Shown piece after piece: positions 11,375-24,300 of a DNA stretch of 64,000 nucleotides. Below the pieces are notes generated by a model. That model was not told the DNA's origin. It ran no database searches and saw nothing but the letters and a program-made list of their open reading frames with translations. Location of the stretch: the NCBI GenBank assembly GCA_030549495.1, contig JAUIRK010000903.1, positions 496,001 to 560,000 of the forward strand. The letters run 5' to 3'. Every line of letters begins with the position of its first letter. Position 1 is the first letter of the stretch. Position numbers and translations under genes: made by a program. This stretch comes from Nectonema munidae. Its lineage: Eukaryota; Nematomorpha; Nectonematoida; Nectonematidae.

Positions 11375-12954
11375 ATGTCTGAAGATAATAAAGAGTATAT
11401 ACTACTGATTCCTATGAGACTTCAAGTGATTTTCTTCTTTGCATGTGATACCAATGATGATGACTCCATTTCATCTTCTCATTCATCTTCATGTAATGTT
11501 CGCACTTTTCAATCAAAAGACAATACGCTTTGGACATGTGAATGTCCTTCATCAAGCAAAACTATTCCGCGCAATCTCCTTCGTAAGTCTTGTGGTCCTA
11601 CTTAAAACTGAAGGTACCTTTCATAAGAAATCGCGTAAATAACAGTTTTGAAGTCTTTATGGAAGTGTATGGGCACAGAAATTTAGATGAAATAATCAAA
11701 CTTACCTCAGAAGAGGCTAAAAGATATAATGACTTGAACTTTTCCTTTCCTTTGTCGAAATTCTTTGCTTTTCTTGGACTTTGCATAATGAGAGGTGTAC
11801 TCAATAGACGAAGTGAACCTCTTAACTTTTGGAATACGAATTATGGAGGTATTCAATGAGACGATATCTCTTAACGATTTAAAATTTTTTTTACTTTATT
11901 TACGATCTGATGACAAGAGCTCGCGTTCTCTAAGAAAATAAAAAGCTCTTTTCACAGCGATTCGCTCCCCTTGGAGCAACGTAACGGAGAACTTTCAAAA
12001 GTGCTACTTTCCTCATGGATCAGTTACTGTTGGCGAACTACTATATCCATGTCGCAGCAGGTGCAAATTCATTCAATACATGCCAAGTAAACCATCAATA
12101 TTTGGAATAAATTTTGGATACTTTGTGATTCCCACAGTTACTATGTTTTGCAATCACTTCCTTACACTGGTAAATATGAATCTCGAGTTCATTCAAGCCA
12201 AGGCGAACACTTTGTTTTGAAATTGTTAGATTCCTATAAAGATATGGGCTTGAATATGACTTGCGACAATATTTTACAAGTCTTTTGTGAGCTAACCTTT
12301 TGAGACAAAAGACAACACTTGTGGGAACAATTAGATCTCATAGAAGAGAAATTCCCCCGCAAATGAAGTTTGAGAAGAATGATCGGCTTTATGAATCAAA
12401 GTTCCTTTTTACGCAAGATGAAGATATCATGTTAGTAGGTTATCGAGCTAAAAGTTTTAGTTGAAGATTAAAAGCGACCAGAATGCATTCTTTATTACAA
12501 TAAAGAAAAAGAAGGAGTAGATGCTGCTGATGAAATGCTGAGAGCATATTCTACGAAACCAGGTTCCACAAGATGGCCACTCGCAGTATTTGTCAATTTA
12601 TTAGACATCGTGTTTGAATACTTATATTTTACGCAAAGAAATGAAAATTTCAACTAAAAAAAGAAGAGAGTTTTTGATTGACCTGGGAGAATTTCTATGT
12701 GAAAAAGAGAGAAATTCTGGAAGTTTTGTAAGAATAACACTAATTTTAGATAGAGCCTCAACATCTATAGCAACAGGATTTTGGGAGATGGAAAAAAGAC
12801 CACCTGTAAAATATGTCAAAAAAATAAAACAAGAACGTGTTGTCCGAAATGTTCTAATTATATTTGTGGATCTTGTTCTTTTCAAGTATGTAAACTATGT
12901 TTAAAATTATATAATTTTATGTTAAAAACAATTGTAAATATTTTCTTCAAATAA
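11375..12954 (+). pseudogene. piggyBac transposase, inactivated
   Basis: Reads from MSEDNKEY at 11375 to a TAA at 12952, about the length of a short piggyBac transposase. Recognisable parts: RNRVNNSFEVFMEVYG and FFAFLGLCIMRG near 11.6-11.8 kb; the core GELLYPCRSRCKFIQYMPSK at about 12.0-12.1 kb; GVDAADEMLRAYSTKPGSTR near 12.5 kb; and a C-terminal cysteine-rich finger at about 12808-12910 with CKIC, CCPKC, CGSC and CKLC pairs. Several frameshifts and stops divide it. The usual Asp of the T-[IV]-D-E motif is Gly (TVGELL), which by itself should kill catalysis. Terminal repeats were not located. The open frames at 11.34-12.9 kb are pieces of it. Confidence 0.82.
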
Positions 12955-14430
12955 GTTACTTATTTTGACTTTTTATCATAAAATATTAAAAAATCGTGAT
13001 ATCGGTCATTTGATCGGTATGGTCTTAGTTGAAGAAAAACTTATATACGCTTCGTAAAATTTAGAAATAAAAAACAGAGCATTCGAACCTATAACTTTGT
13101 ATAAAATATTAGAATTCTATAAGTTTCGATTGAATAAGTATAAGTTCCCAAGAGTTACGGTCGAATGAAAATAACTTACCGGTCAATTATGTTATGAGAC
13201 TATTCATTACATAATAAAGAGTTTCCTAAAACTTCATACAGAAAAATATTTCCTTAATATTCCGAAAATTAAAATTATTTATTAAAAATCTACAATAAAT
13301 TTAGGTTTTTGTAGGAGAGTGTTTTATAATGAAAAAAAGAATAAAAATTTATGAGGTTAATTATTGAGAAAAATTTAATAAAGCAGATATTTTGATCTTT
13401 TTCTCTTCTCATTTTTTTTCAGTGAACTTATCAAAGCGCAATCTAAGATCTTTATTTATTTAGGAATCAAAGTTTAAATTAAACCCGAATTTAAAATTTT
13501 GGCGAATAATTCAAAAGTTATTAGCAATATAAAAACCAAGGTTAATTTATAAAAAACTGAAAAATAAAATTATTTTATAAAAATCTACAAATAAATTTAG
13601 GTTCTGATAGTAGAGTGGTTTTATAATTGTGTTGGAAATTGTTGCAGTTTAAAGGTTAAAGTTTCTCATTAAATTTCTCTTTGCCCTTATTAAATATAGG
13701 AGCCATAATTTTTTCTAAAATTGAAGATTTAAAAATCTGGTGCTGAATAAAGAGGTGCACACTAAAATAAATATTTTACTGAGCACAAAATTTTAAAAAT
13801 GTAAATTTTCGCCGACAGTCGGCTTTTAAAAACATATGCGGGAGAAAACGATGTAGGTTGAGGCAAAGAGTGAAAAGTTACTTTTAAAAAGTTATAAACT
13901 TTTTTTAAAATTTTGTTTAAAAGTTCCATGATCTCTTTTAAAGGGAGGTCGATCCAGAAATGTTTATAGCAAACTTGTAGCGTTTCTAATTTCACGCTTC
14001 ACTTGTTAAAATGGCACGCCCCTCTTATCTATGAGATATCCTCTATACATTGTGAAATGATAAAGTATTAAAAACATAAAGAAGTATACAAAATTTTTAA
14101 CAATTTGATGATATATCATAAGTATATAATTTTTAAGAAATTTAGACGAATTTAAATTTGTTACAAATGATATTTGACTTAAAACTCTGAAAACAAGTTC
14201 TTTTATAATGTATTGAGTTACAAAAGAAATGGGAAATATATTTTTGTATAACATTTTTTAAATAAAGATATTTGTTCAAATTTTAAAACCTCAAGATTGG
14301 TTTATTCCTAAAAATTCGAGCGACAATTAAAAAGGGCAAAATTTCATAAATACTATAGACCAGAGCAGTCTAGACACATTTTTCTGCACTTTCTCAAAGA
14401 AAACTGGAAAGGCGTAGATTTTCTTAAAGG
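12955..14430. other. AT-rich stretch with a diverged local duplication
   Basis: A phrase like AAAATCTACAATAAATTTAGG followed by a GTAG-AGAGTG-TTTTATAAT context occurs at about 13285 and again at about 13580, suggesting a duplication of some 290 bp. Nothing coding was recognised. Confidence 0.4.
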
Positions 14431-14439
14431 TAAAAATCA

Positions 14440-15167
14440 TTTATTGAAATAAGAATACTGATACATGTATATGAAAGATGTAATATATATAGAGAGTAGT
14501 ATGTAATACAACTTTTAAAAGTATATGGAACAAAAACGAAATACGATGATTTAGACAACGCGTGTAAAATAATTATGCTTAAAAAAATGAAAAAGTGGGA
14601 AAGAAAAGACTTTAAAAGAAATGAAAACGAAAAACAATCACATAATGATCGTAAGTGCTTAGGAATAATTATTATTACTTGGAAACAACCAATAATAAGT
14701 CGTTTTGAAGCCTGCGGTATTGCGACTACGAACTCCTTAATTAAACACAGTTGAAAGAAACAGCTTCTAGATTGTTTTTTTGATTTAGGATGCTCCTGCT
14801 ACTTCAAAATTTTGCACCTTCAGAATCATAGAAGACTAGAGTTAGAATGCAAAGAATACAACAAAAACAACAACGCTATGAATGAAAGCAACACGTCAAA
14901 ACAAGAAAACAAAGAATACTTAAACGAAATAACAAAATGGTTGGAGTGGCGTGGTGATGTTGTTTGCGTATAAACGATTCCTATCTGTCTACACGCACGC
15001 AAGGCACATTCACCCTAATTCCAAGGCATACATGTATATATATCTAAAAAGGAATGTAAAGTTGATAGAGAAAACGACTTGAGAAGCAGTCTTGATAAAA
15101 GTTTCATCAAAGAGTAAAAATATAAAGATAGAGGTGAGTTGATGGAAGGGACACCCGATGATCACGT
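14440..15167 (-). other. 3' UTR of the repeat-peptide gene, with poly(A) signal
   Basis: Directly after the TGA stop at 15168-15170 (minus strand). The first minus-strand AATAAA seen is at 14440-14445. The stretch is less AT-rich than its surroundings and holds no open frame or repeat, as expected for a 3' UTR of about 730 bp. The exact end is inferred. Confidence 0.5.
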
Positions 15168-15350
15168 TCAAAGCGTTTTCTTCTCACGCAACAACTCGGT
15201 GTCTTTTGAAAGAAGATCGGGGAGACTTCTTCTGAAGTAGGCTTTGTATAATGAGGAAGGTTTATAAAATCCGAGAATCAAATTTCCTGCAAGTGGATCT
15301 AATTGACGCCAAGTTCTTGATTTTACGCCATCCTCTTCACCCGCTTTTTC
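15168..15350 (-). CDS. Peptide precursor exon 7: repeat copy 4 and C terminus
   Basis: 183 bp between CCCTTCAG and the TGA stop. The repeat reads KSRTWR-QLDPLAGNLILG, continuing FYKPSSLYKAYF to a dibasic RR, then SLPDLLSKDTELLREKKTL. It could yield a longer form of the peptide and a C-terminal tail peptide. Confidence 0.8.
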   Translation of the reverse strand, partial: EKAGEEDGVKSRTWRQLDPLAGNLILGFYKPSSLYKAYFRRSLPDLLSKDTELLREKKTL

Positions 15351-18300
15351 CTGAAGGGTAAAAGAGACAGAGTATAGGTTGTTTGATATGTAAGTAATAT
15401 TCTATATTTTTTGTAAGCAGTCCAACGCATAGAAAAATAGTAACATACTAAGTTACTAAATACAAAAATAGTACATACAAAGTAACATAGTAATCAGAAG
15501 TTAAACAAAGTAGTTAGTAAGTATTGTTCAAATAACGAATCAAATTAGTGAGCCCAATAAAATTAAAATGCATTCCATTTAAAAAAATAAAGAAGTAATA
15601 AAAATTTCACCGCTTTAGTTATAATTATACTTTCATTATGATAATTATCATCATAATTATAATAATTTCCAATATATTTTTTAGAAAATTTTTTCTCTTA
15701 GATTAATTCCATTTGTTACCAAATGTTCTTTCCGTTGTTTTTGTTCTCATGCATGTCATTGTAAGATAGATTTTTTGTACTATAGATAGGTTTTTACAAT
15801 CAAATTTCAACATAAATATAAATGTTTATATGTGAATTTTGCAATGTAGATCAAGTTAAGTGTTTATAGTTATCATATCACCGTTGTTCTTTTTTGACAC
15901 ACTATAGAAAATTTCATAAAAGTTTCCTCCTTAGTACCGAAAAGGAAAAAAGCAGTTCAAAAGATGATTATCAAAACAAGATTTTTAATATTGTTCAGAA
16001 AGAATGTAGTTCTCTAAAGCTTTGTTTGTTTTTATTGAGACTAGGAGAACAAGAAAAGGTATCATCTAAATTCTAAAGCAATCAATATTATTAACAAGAC
16101 ATGCATGAGATTATTAACTTCTCTCATACAGACTATTTTAAAGATATTATTGTTCCATATTTTCCATTTTGTTACTAAATCGGAACGTACTGAGGAAAAT
16201 GTTTTATCAAAATTCTAAGGTGGTGTTTTTTTAAAGAATCTGTTTTCTGAGTTGGAAATAGCTTAAAAGTGTTTTTTATGTAGATGATATTGTCTCGAGT
16301 AACCCTATTGGCAATAAGGTTAAAAAAAGTTAAATTTGTTTATATTTACAACCTGGTAATATACCTCGTTGTTTTCGATCACAACTTAAATGTGTTCAAG
16401 CAATTGTAATATGTACATCCATTCTAGTTAAAAATTAGGGTTTCATAGAATACTTGAGCCTCTCATTAGTTAGAGGCATAGGGGATTAAAATAGATAAAA
16501 ATGGTAAATCAATTACTTTTTTAAGTGCAGTATCGTTAATAATAATAATAGGATATAATTGGGAGCTTCATGAAATCGGTGGTTTTAACAAAAATTTTAT
16601 AGCTGGCAAATATTGCAGATTTTACCTCATTGATCGTAAAAGTTTTGGCCAATTTTTATCTTGTTCTACTTTTACTATTCGTATTCCAGAAATGCATAGA
16701 ATTCATTTGAAATATGCATTTGAAGATTGATCACTTTCGAGCGTATATGGATGAGGTTAAATGTGATTCTATTTTTTTTGCAATACTTTCACGTCACGAG
16801 GGGTCTAGCTAGTAATATATCACACGATATTTTTCAAGGTGAAATGTGTTATATATTACAAGACATAATACCTTATTTTATTAAAAAACTATTCTTTACG
16901 GTAGAGTTTTTAAATAAAAAATAGAAAATAAACAGTTCTGAGACCAAAGTTTCATTAGCTACCTCATTATCCAATGCAAATACGTAATTACTTCATCTAC
17001 AAACTTTAAGTTTTGAATCCAAACACTTTTATATGAAAGAGATATTTCATCTAACAATAACAATATTTCTAAAACGTTGACTTATCATCATCAATATCAA
17101 CAGGCAAGTTCTGGGATTAATTTTTTTGATCATTATTGCTATGGTGAGTGTAGTAAAAGTTTGAATAGTCTTTCCTACAGCCTCGAGTAAATTTCAATAG
17201 TTGATACTTTTTTGGAGTAATTAAAGTCAAAAAATGTTATGATTTAGTTTATTATTTTGGAGTTTCTTATCCCTACAGGAGATTGTATTGTGAAACTTAG
17301 AGAAAACAAAGATATAATATTTAACGAAATTCTAACCAGCATTCTTGCAAGTGATCAGGTTTTTTTGGTAGCATGAAAATGAAAACTGTCTGTTTTGACA
17401 TTCATAATTTCTGTTATTTTTTGGAGGAGGAGAAGGATAAAATTTGTATAGTGAAAACCTCTGACTTGGGAGATTACAAATCATATGGCTTTTATCCAAC
17501 TGTGGATAACAAAATAGGTCGCTTTTCAGTCGTTTTTGAAAATATCTTTTACTAATAATAATTGTATAATGTCTTACAAAAAATCTCTAAATTTTAATTA
17601 ATTCTGATTCAAGTGTTCGTTTTATATATATATATCTATGTATATAAATCTTTCCTATATTTTTTACTTCCTCCGCAGTTTGTTAAGATCCTAATATATT
17701 TTTCCTGTGAATGTGTATTTATTTTAATAAGCTTTTCAACAACGAGTTAAAGAAAGTAGCGTTAGATACTTCGTCAACCTTACATTTTTTAAATTCAGCT
17801 GTTCTATTAGGCTTGAAAATCGAATATTTTGTTAAAGTGTTATGACTACGAAATGAGGAATTTGTTGATTTGTCGAGTCAAGAAATTTATTCACTCCTGA
17901 ATCAGCGAATAATATTAAAGTCAAAGACCCCAAAAGGAGCAGCAACATAACTCATTTTTCTTATCATTATTAAGTTTACATGATTTTTATTTGGAATTCT
18001 TTGGCCAAAAAAGTAGTATTCCCTCGAAGAAGGAACGAATACAACTTGAATTATTTAAAAAGTTGCATGACTGTGAAAAATTAGACAGTAGAGATCAGAG
18101 CAATCTTTTTTTTGCATTGATTTACACATATTTCACCCAATATGAAAATGAAACGTAGGTAACATTTTAGTTTGAATACACATTAAATTTTCCAACATAT
18201 TATAGTTATCCGAACAGTTACATGAATAGGCAATTAGTGGAAGTTTTAATTGAATAGTTTCCTTCCTTAGCGCAGGAATCGTGACTGCCAATAGAATCAG

Positions 18301-21300
18301 CCGGAGTGAATATTTTGAATTTAAAATTTTCATTACTTGAAATGTATATTTTTTCACTTATTGAGATGCATAGGAAAGATAAAATCATCTACAAGTGAAG
18401 AAATGAACGACGTTATGAAGATAAGAATATAGACGAAGTTGTCGATAAAAAGAGAAAATCTGGTGTTACCCATAAAGTGAATTCACAGCACATCAGAAAT
18501 TTCTTAACATAGCAAATTCACGAATCTTTAGTTTCTCATATTGATTGTTAAGAAGGAACACAAAAAGCAATAAGAGATTAGAAATCAGTAACTATAAGAA
18601 TAGAAGCAACGTTTATGCATAGAAGGTCTGACATATGCTAGAATAATAAAAGCATAAAAAATGTATTTGCCTATTTGAAAGAAAATGAGATATCTTTTTC
18701 AAGTTATGGATTTTATGTGTATAAATGTTACTAATAACGTTTTTCTTAATAGAATTTATCAGAATTCAAATGACTAGAACAAAATATGCCGATGTTGATT
18801 TGGTGAGAGTTTTTGAAACATCTCTAAGCAAATATAGTGCACCAGTCAGAAAGATGGAACTGAAAAAGAAAATTTCAAAGTCTCAAGAATTTGTAGCTAG
18901 CGATTACAAGTGCGAAACAAAAATTGGGGGAAAAATTGTGATGTTTATTTTATTTATTCTCACTACTAGCAAAAAATTATAAATTTACCCCTCTAAGTCA
19001 AAATCAGTTATTCTTTTAAGTTTAAAATTTGAAGTACACATTAATAAACTCTTTTATCCATTTCTCTTTTATTTTCTTATATTAGATAATCGCTCTGATT
19101 TTTTTTAGACCTTTGGAAGTTACCGACTCTGCTTCTGCTTGAACTTGCATTTTTACAGAATGAAAATTTAGAGGATCTTTTGGCTAAGAGTGATCACGCC
19201 TTCTCAAGTTCTATACAAATCCTTGCCAATGAAGAAATACAAAGAAAAAAGAAGAATGCTTTCACACTTCTGTTTGAAGACAATAAAGTTGCTTCTTCCG
19301 AAAGCTTTTTGTGCATCATTTTCAATTTATTTGCTGTTGCGTCTATTTTTAACTTGGCATATCCTTCTTCAATCAAGAAAACCATGGCTTTCATTCAAAA
19401 TTATTTTTTATTTGAAGGATAATGATGTTACAAAAAAAGTTTCAAAATTTTTAATATTTTGAATATACAAAAAATTCTTGTTTAGTTTTTAAAGCTACCA
19501 TATAAATAAACTTTGTCTGATTCAATTATTTGTAAGTAAGTTGGCGTTAAGATATTGTCTTGAATAGAAGATAAACTAAAAATCAAGTGCAAATTTGATC
19601 GAATCAAACTGAACTAATGGTGAGAAAAGCTAATTTTATAATGCGTTATATTATTCAAAGGGGGTATTGTGGCTTGTTAAACCCTGGATTTCATCAAAAG
19701 GTCAATGTTAGTAAAATTAAAAACGCACCTTTGTTAATTAACCACATTTCTTTTAAAAAAACATAATTGGTAAAGATAAGAAACTACAATTAGTAAGGTT
19801 TACTGTCCTTATTTCAGCTAATCAGTTAGTAATATTTACTAATTTTTCTCTGTGAATATATAGACAAAGATTTCACTTATATGAGTTATATGTATTTATC
19901 AAGGATTTTTTCCCAGGGGAACATATTACCTTTCCGGTATTCATCAATTTGTCGTTTGACTGTTTAAAAGTAACATTTAATTTTATTTGCCATTATCATA
20001 TAAAAAGAATTCAGTATCAAGATGACCTTTCATAAAATTTATCCTAAAAATGTTCTTTCGATCAAAAACATATCGATAAATTGATATTCGCTACAATCAA
20101 AAACGCCGGTTTGCTTATATAAGCTATCAAAATCTTTCATTACTTCTGCTTTAACTTTTAGTCGCATAAAGTATAAAGATCTATTATACAAAATAAAGTA
20201 GTGATCAGTTATAAGTTTTACCTCATTACAAAGTGCACTATTTAGATATTTACTTTTTTAGTAGCATAAAATAAAACTATTAATTTAGAAGCAGGATTAA
20301 AAAATTATTAAACCCCGAGAAAACAAGAAACAATAATTTTTCCCGTAAATTCAAATGGATTGAATAACGGTTTTTTCAGCAATAAGTTGTTGGATCAAGG
20401 AAATCTTGCTAATCCATTGCTATTAATTCGGGCGATAAATCGATCAAATTAGATGCACATACGGTATGCCGTGGTGGAATCTGAAAAATCATTTGCAAGC
20501 ATACAACTATCAATAAGTGTATGCTAGTTTGAATATTGAAGGTGAAATATTTTCATGAATACCCCCAAGCATTAAAGCAATATCAATCCGTTTACCTAAT
20601 TGCATGTTCATTTTTATGCTCTCCAATTATGGATACATCAGAAGTGAAGCAAAAGTTAGGTTAGGAGAGTTTGCTTCAGAAAAGAACATTTAATCAAAAT
20701 AATTCAAGTATAGAAGAAAAAAGCTTGTAAAAATGATTATTCATCAAAAAGGTTAGGGTTAAACCTAACTCCTAAACCTTTCTTTTCGTGGTTAAATATA
20801 AGTAGTGCAAAGAAGAACACTTTCTTACTGGGATTTGCTCAGTATTTGTTTCTTCAGACTTTTTACTTGTGATCAAATTTCCAGAAAGAGGATCCAACTG
20901 TCGAATTAAGCGTAGTTTCTCGGTGACTGTGTCTTCGTCCTCCATAGAATACTGAAATACAGACTTGGAAGTATAAATAACAAGAGAAAAACATGTGAAA
21001 ATTAAGAATGCAATTAAGAATTCTTTCTTACTGCCTTTTGCTCAGAATTCCTTCCTTCAGACTTTATACTTCTGATCAAATTTCCAGCAAGAGGATCCAA
21101 CTGTCGAATTAAGCGCGGTTTTTCAGTGACTCTGTCTTGGTTGTTTTCCAGAGAACTCTATAATATATATGTTAAATATCTATATTTAACCAAGAATTAT
21201 AAATACTACGAATATACTGACTTAATTTAGACGGTAAGGGAACGTTTCGAAAGTAAAATACGATACTATATCTTTTTTGTAAAAAATACGACTGGAAATT

Positions 21301-24300
21301 ACCTACGAAAAGATAAATAAAATACGTCAAAGTTCATTCGCTCTTTGGTACGTTTTTGTTATCGAACCTGCGAGTATCATGTTCAAACCCGTTACTTGAG
21401 TGATAACATATTCCATTCAAAAAGATTTTGTGATTTATTTGTTGACAACAAACATATGTAATATCACCCGTATAGAATAAATATATATACATCGATAGAT
21501 TGACAAAGCTTCGGATGTATTTTATATGCTGAAGAAGCGAGAGCCTAGTATATTTATCTTTATGTAAAAATTTTAGCGCTTATAAGTTTTTTCGACAAAA
21601 TTTAACCCAACCAAACTTTGCATAGTTGTTAAGATATAAAAATGGAATATTATATCAAAATTTTATAAAAATTTGAACAACTTTTGAAAAAGATATAAAA
21701 CATCAAATTTTAGGAAAAAAAGTGATATATCGATAGTGGCAAAGCTTCGGGGTCATTTTATATGCTTCAGAAGCAAAAGCCACTATATATACGTAAATGT
21801 AAAAAATATATATAACAATAACAACAATATCAATATAGGATGATATATCCACCACTTTTATCTTAGGTCATTTGCAAAATAACTACAAAACAAAAATTTT
21901 CAAATTTTAATTTTCTTAAAACTTCAAATTTGCCATTTTTCGGCTTTATAAACATGATTTGATTGTATCACTTTAATATAAACTTTAAAAAATAACTTTT
22001 AAATTTAGATTATTATTTTGAAAATGTTTAAATGTAAAAAATCTTAGGGTTTGTGTAAACGAGATTGCTTTTTGAGTTTATAATATTTTCTTTTTTTTCA
22101 TTACTTCGTTTCTCAAGGAAACGTCAAAATTAAGCTCACTTTATTCTTTTCAATAGTTACTAGATTGCAAATTAAACTTTGTAGAGAATTTACGGTTGTT
22201 TTTTTTGATGCATTGCGAACATGAAAAAAGCAGTTTATGGTTTGAGTAATTAGGTGTGAAGAAAAGTTCTGTTTATTTAGTTTTGAATGAAATTTAAAAA
22301 AAATATCAAATCTTTATAGGTTATGATATTTATATACATAACCCACATAGTGGGTAGAACAATGGAGGCATTTTTATGTTTGCTCCATTCTGAAAACTAA
22401 TCATTCACACAAAGTTCTGGACAAAAAATAGCATTTATGTATTTAAATATGATATTAATTTTATGGAAGCATACACAAAAATTAGTTAGCATTTGGGTGT
22501 TTTGAAGAGTTGAAATTTTAAGGTGTATTTGAAAAAATTAAAATTAAATTACAATGTCTCTATGCTGTTTTAAATATGGCCGTTTTGAAGAATACTGCTT
22601 TTTGTTGAAAGATTAAACTAGTTTAAAACATAAAACTGCTTCACTCAATGTAATCAATGTAAAAAGTGGAAGAAACATTTATTTTCTTTTTTATTAAGAT
22701 AATAGTATTCTCAAATTGCTTAGATACATTTCATCCGACTGAGAAAAAGAATTTAGTTATGAACAAACTCTTTTAAATGTTCAGTAAAGTAGTATGTAGT
22801 TTATACACATACAGTTCAATTAGTTTCCAGCAGAGAATTTATACTTTTTGATTGTCTTGTGCTTTTTCAGTTGGATAAAATTATTTAAAAAATTTCCTAA
22901 TATAAAAGATAAAGGAAACACTTTTTTGAAAATGTAGGCAACATAGCTTTGTTTATTTGAAGTTCGGCTTCATTTCTTCCCCCCGGGAGATACATCTACC
23001 AATGTGCCTTCTATGCAGCAAAGTTTTAAGCAATGACGCTATGAAACCATCCAAGTTGGAGGATCATCTAAGAAGATGTCAGGAGAGACGATGATGGTTT
23101 GCGGGCGTCGTACAATATCTTTTTCACTGCTCATAGCAAACTCTGGGAAACATCATACTATTGGGGAGCAGCTAATTTTGCCAGCCATTGAAGAGGTTTT
23201 TAAAACTGTTTTACACCATTCTACATATGATACACTGAAAAGAATTCCTTTGAGCAACAACACAGTTCAAAGACGTATTGATGAAATGAGTCTTGTGAAA
23301 TGAATGAGTAATTATTTGCAAACGAACCATTTCTCTATTCAGTTGGGCGAGTCTACTTTACCTGGTAATGAAGCTCTTTTATTGGCTTATGTTCGTTTTG
23401 TTATGGATGAAAAAATTCATGAAGAATTCATATTTAGAGTTCATATTTTATCTTTGCAAAAAATTTACGACGGACAATATAGGTGAAACTATATTCAATG
23501 TTTTGCAAGATTTTTGTCCCCAGAAATCTATTCCTTTATCAAATAGTATAGCAGCAGCAGTGGATGGAGGCCCGGCAATGTTTGGGCGCTATCGCGGTTT
23601 TATAAGCCATTTAAAAACGAAATGTAATTGGGGTATTTGCAATTCACTGCGTCATTCACCGACAACACTTAGTAGCCAAAACTCTGAATGCCAGACTACA
23701 TGAATCTCTTCAATTAGTCATAAATGCTATTAACAAGATTCGTAGAAATGCGTTGAATTGTAGGATATTTTCGCAGTTGTGTCAATAAAATAACGAGCAC
23801 TTTAATATGTTACTGCTCCACACTGAAGTATACGATGGCTTTCGAAAAGCTGATGTTTGACGAGATTTTTTCCCTTTTTGAGACCATTTTAGAGTTTATG
23901 GCTAATAAAGATCCCATTTTCAAAGAAAATTTAATCAAATATAAACCAGACATTGCTTATTTAACAGATTTGTATACTAAATTTAATGAAGTTCACTTGC
24001 AGTTACAACGGGACACTCTGAATTTGGTGAAAACAAGGTCCATTGTGGCGGCCTTTCTTGCAAAAATTGATTTGATGAAGTAGAAAATGGGAAGGCGTGA
24101 ATTTTCCCAGTTTGTTATCGACAAACGTCCATGGTGATGACGTTTTGGTCTACGTCCAACATTTAAATGGCCTTCATGCAGATTAACTTAAGGTGCAGTT
24201 AAGAAAGGAGTATCAGCAGTTTTGCCCACAAAAAGAAATTCCTATCGCTTATCCTACTTTATGGGCTATCGCAAGAAAGTTATTGATAGCTTTTCCATCT

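Noticed and set aside
11339-12904. Host gene derived from piggyBac (domesticated)
   Set aside because: Many frame breaks and loss of the catalytic Asp without any preserved long exon argue for a dead transposon.
15894-16076. Short ORF as a separate small gene
   Set aside because: It reads on into the degenerate element in the same strand and looks like its N-terminal part.
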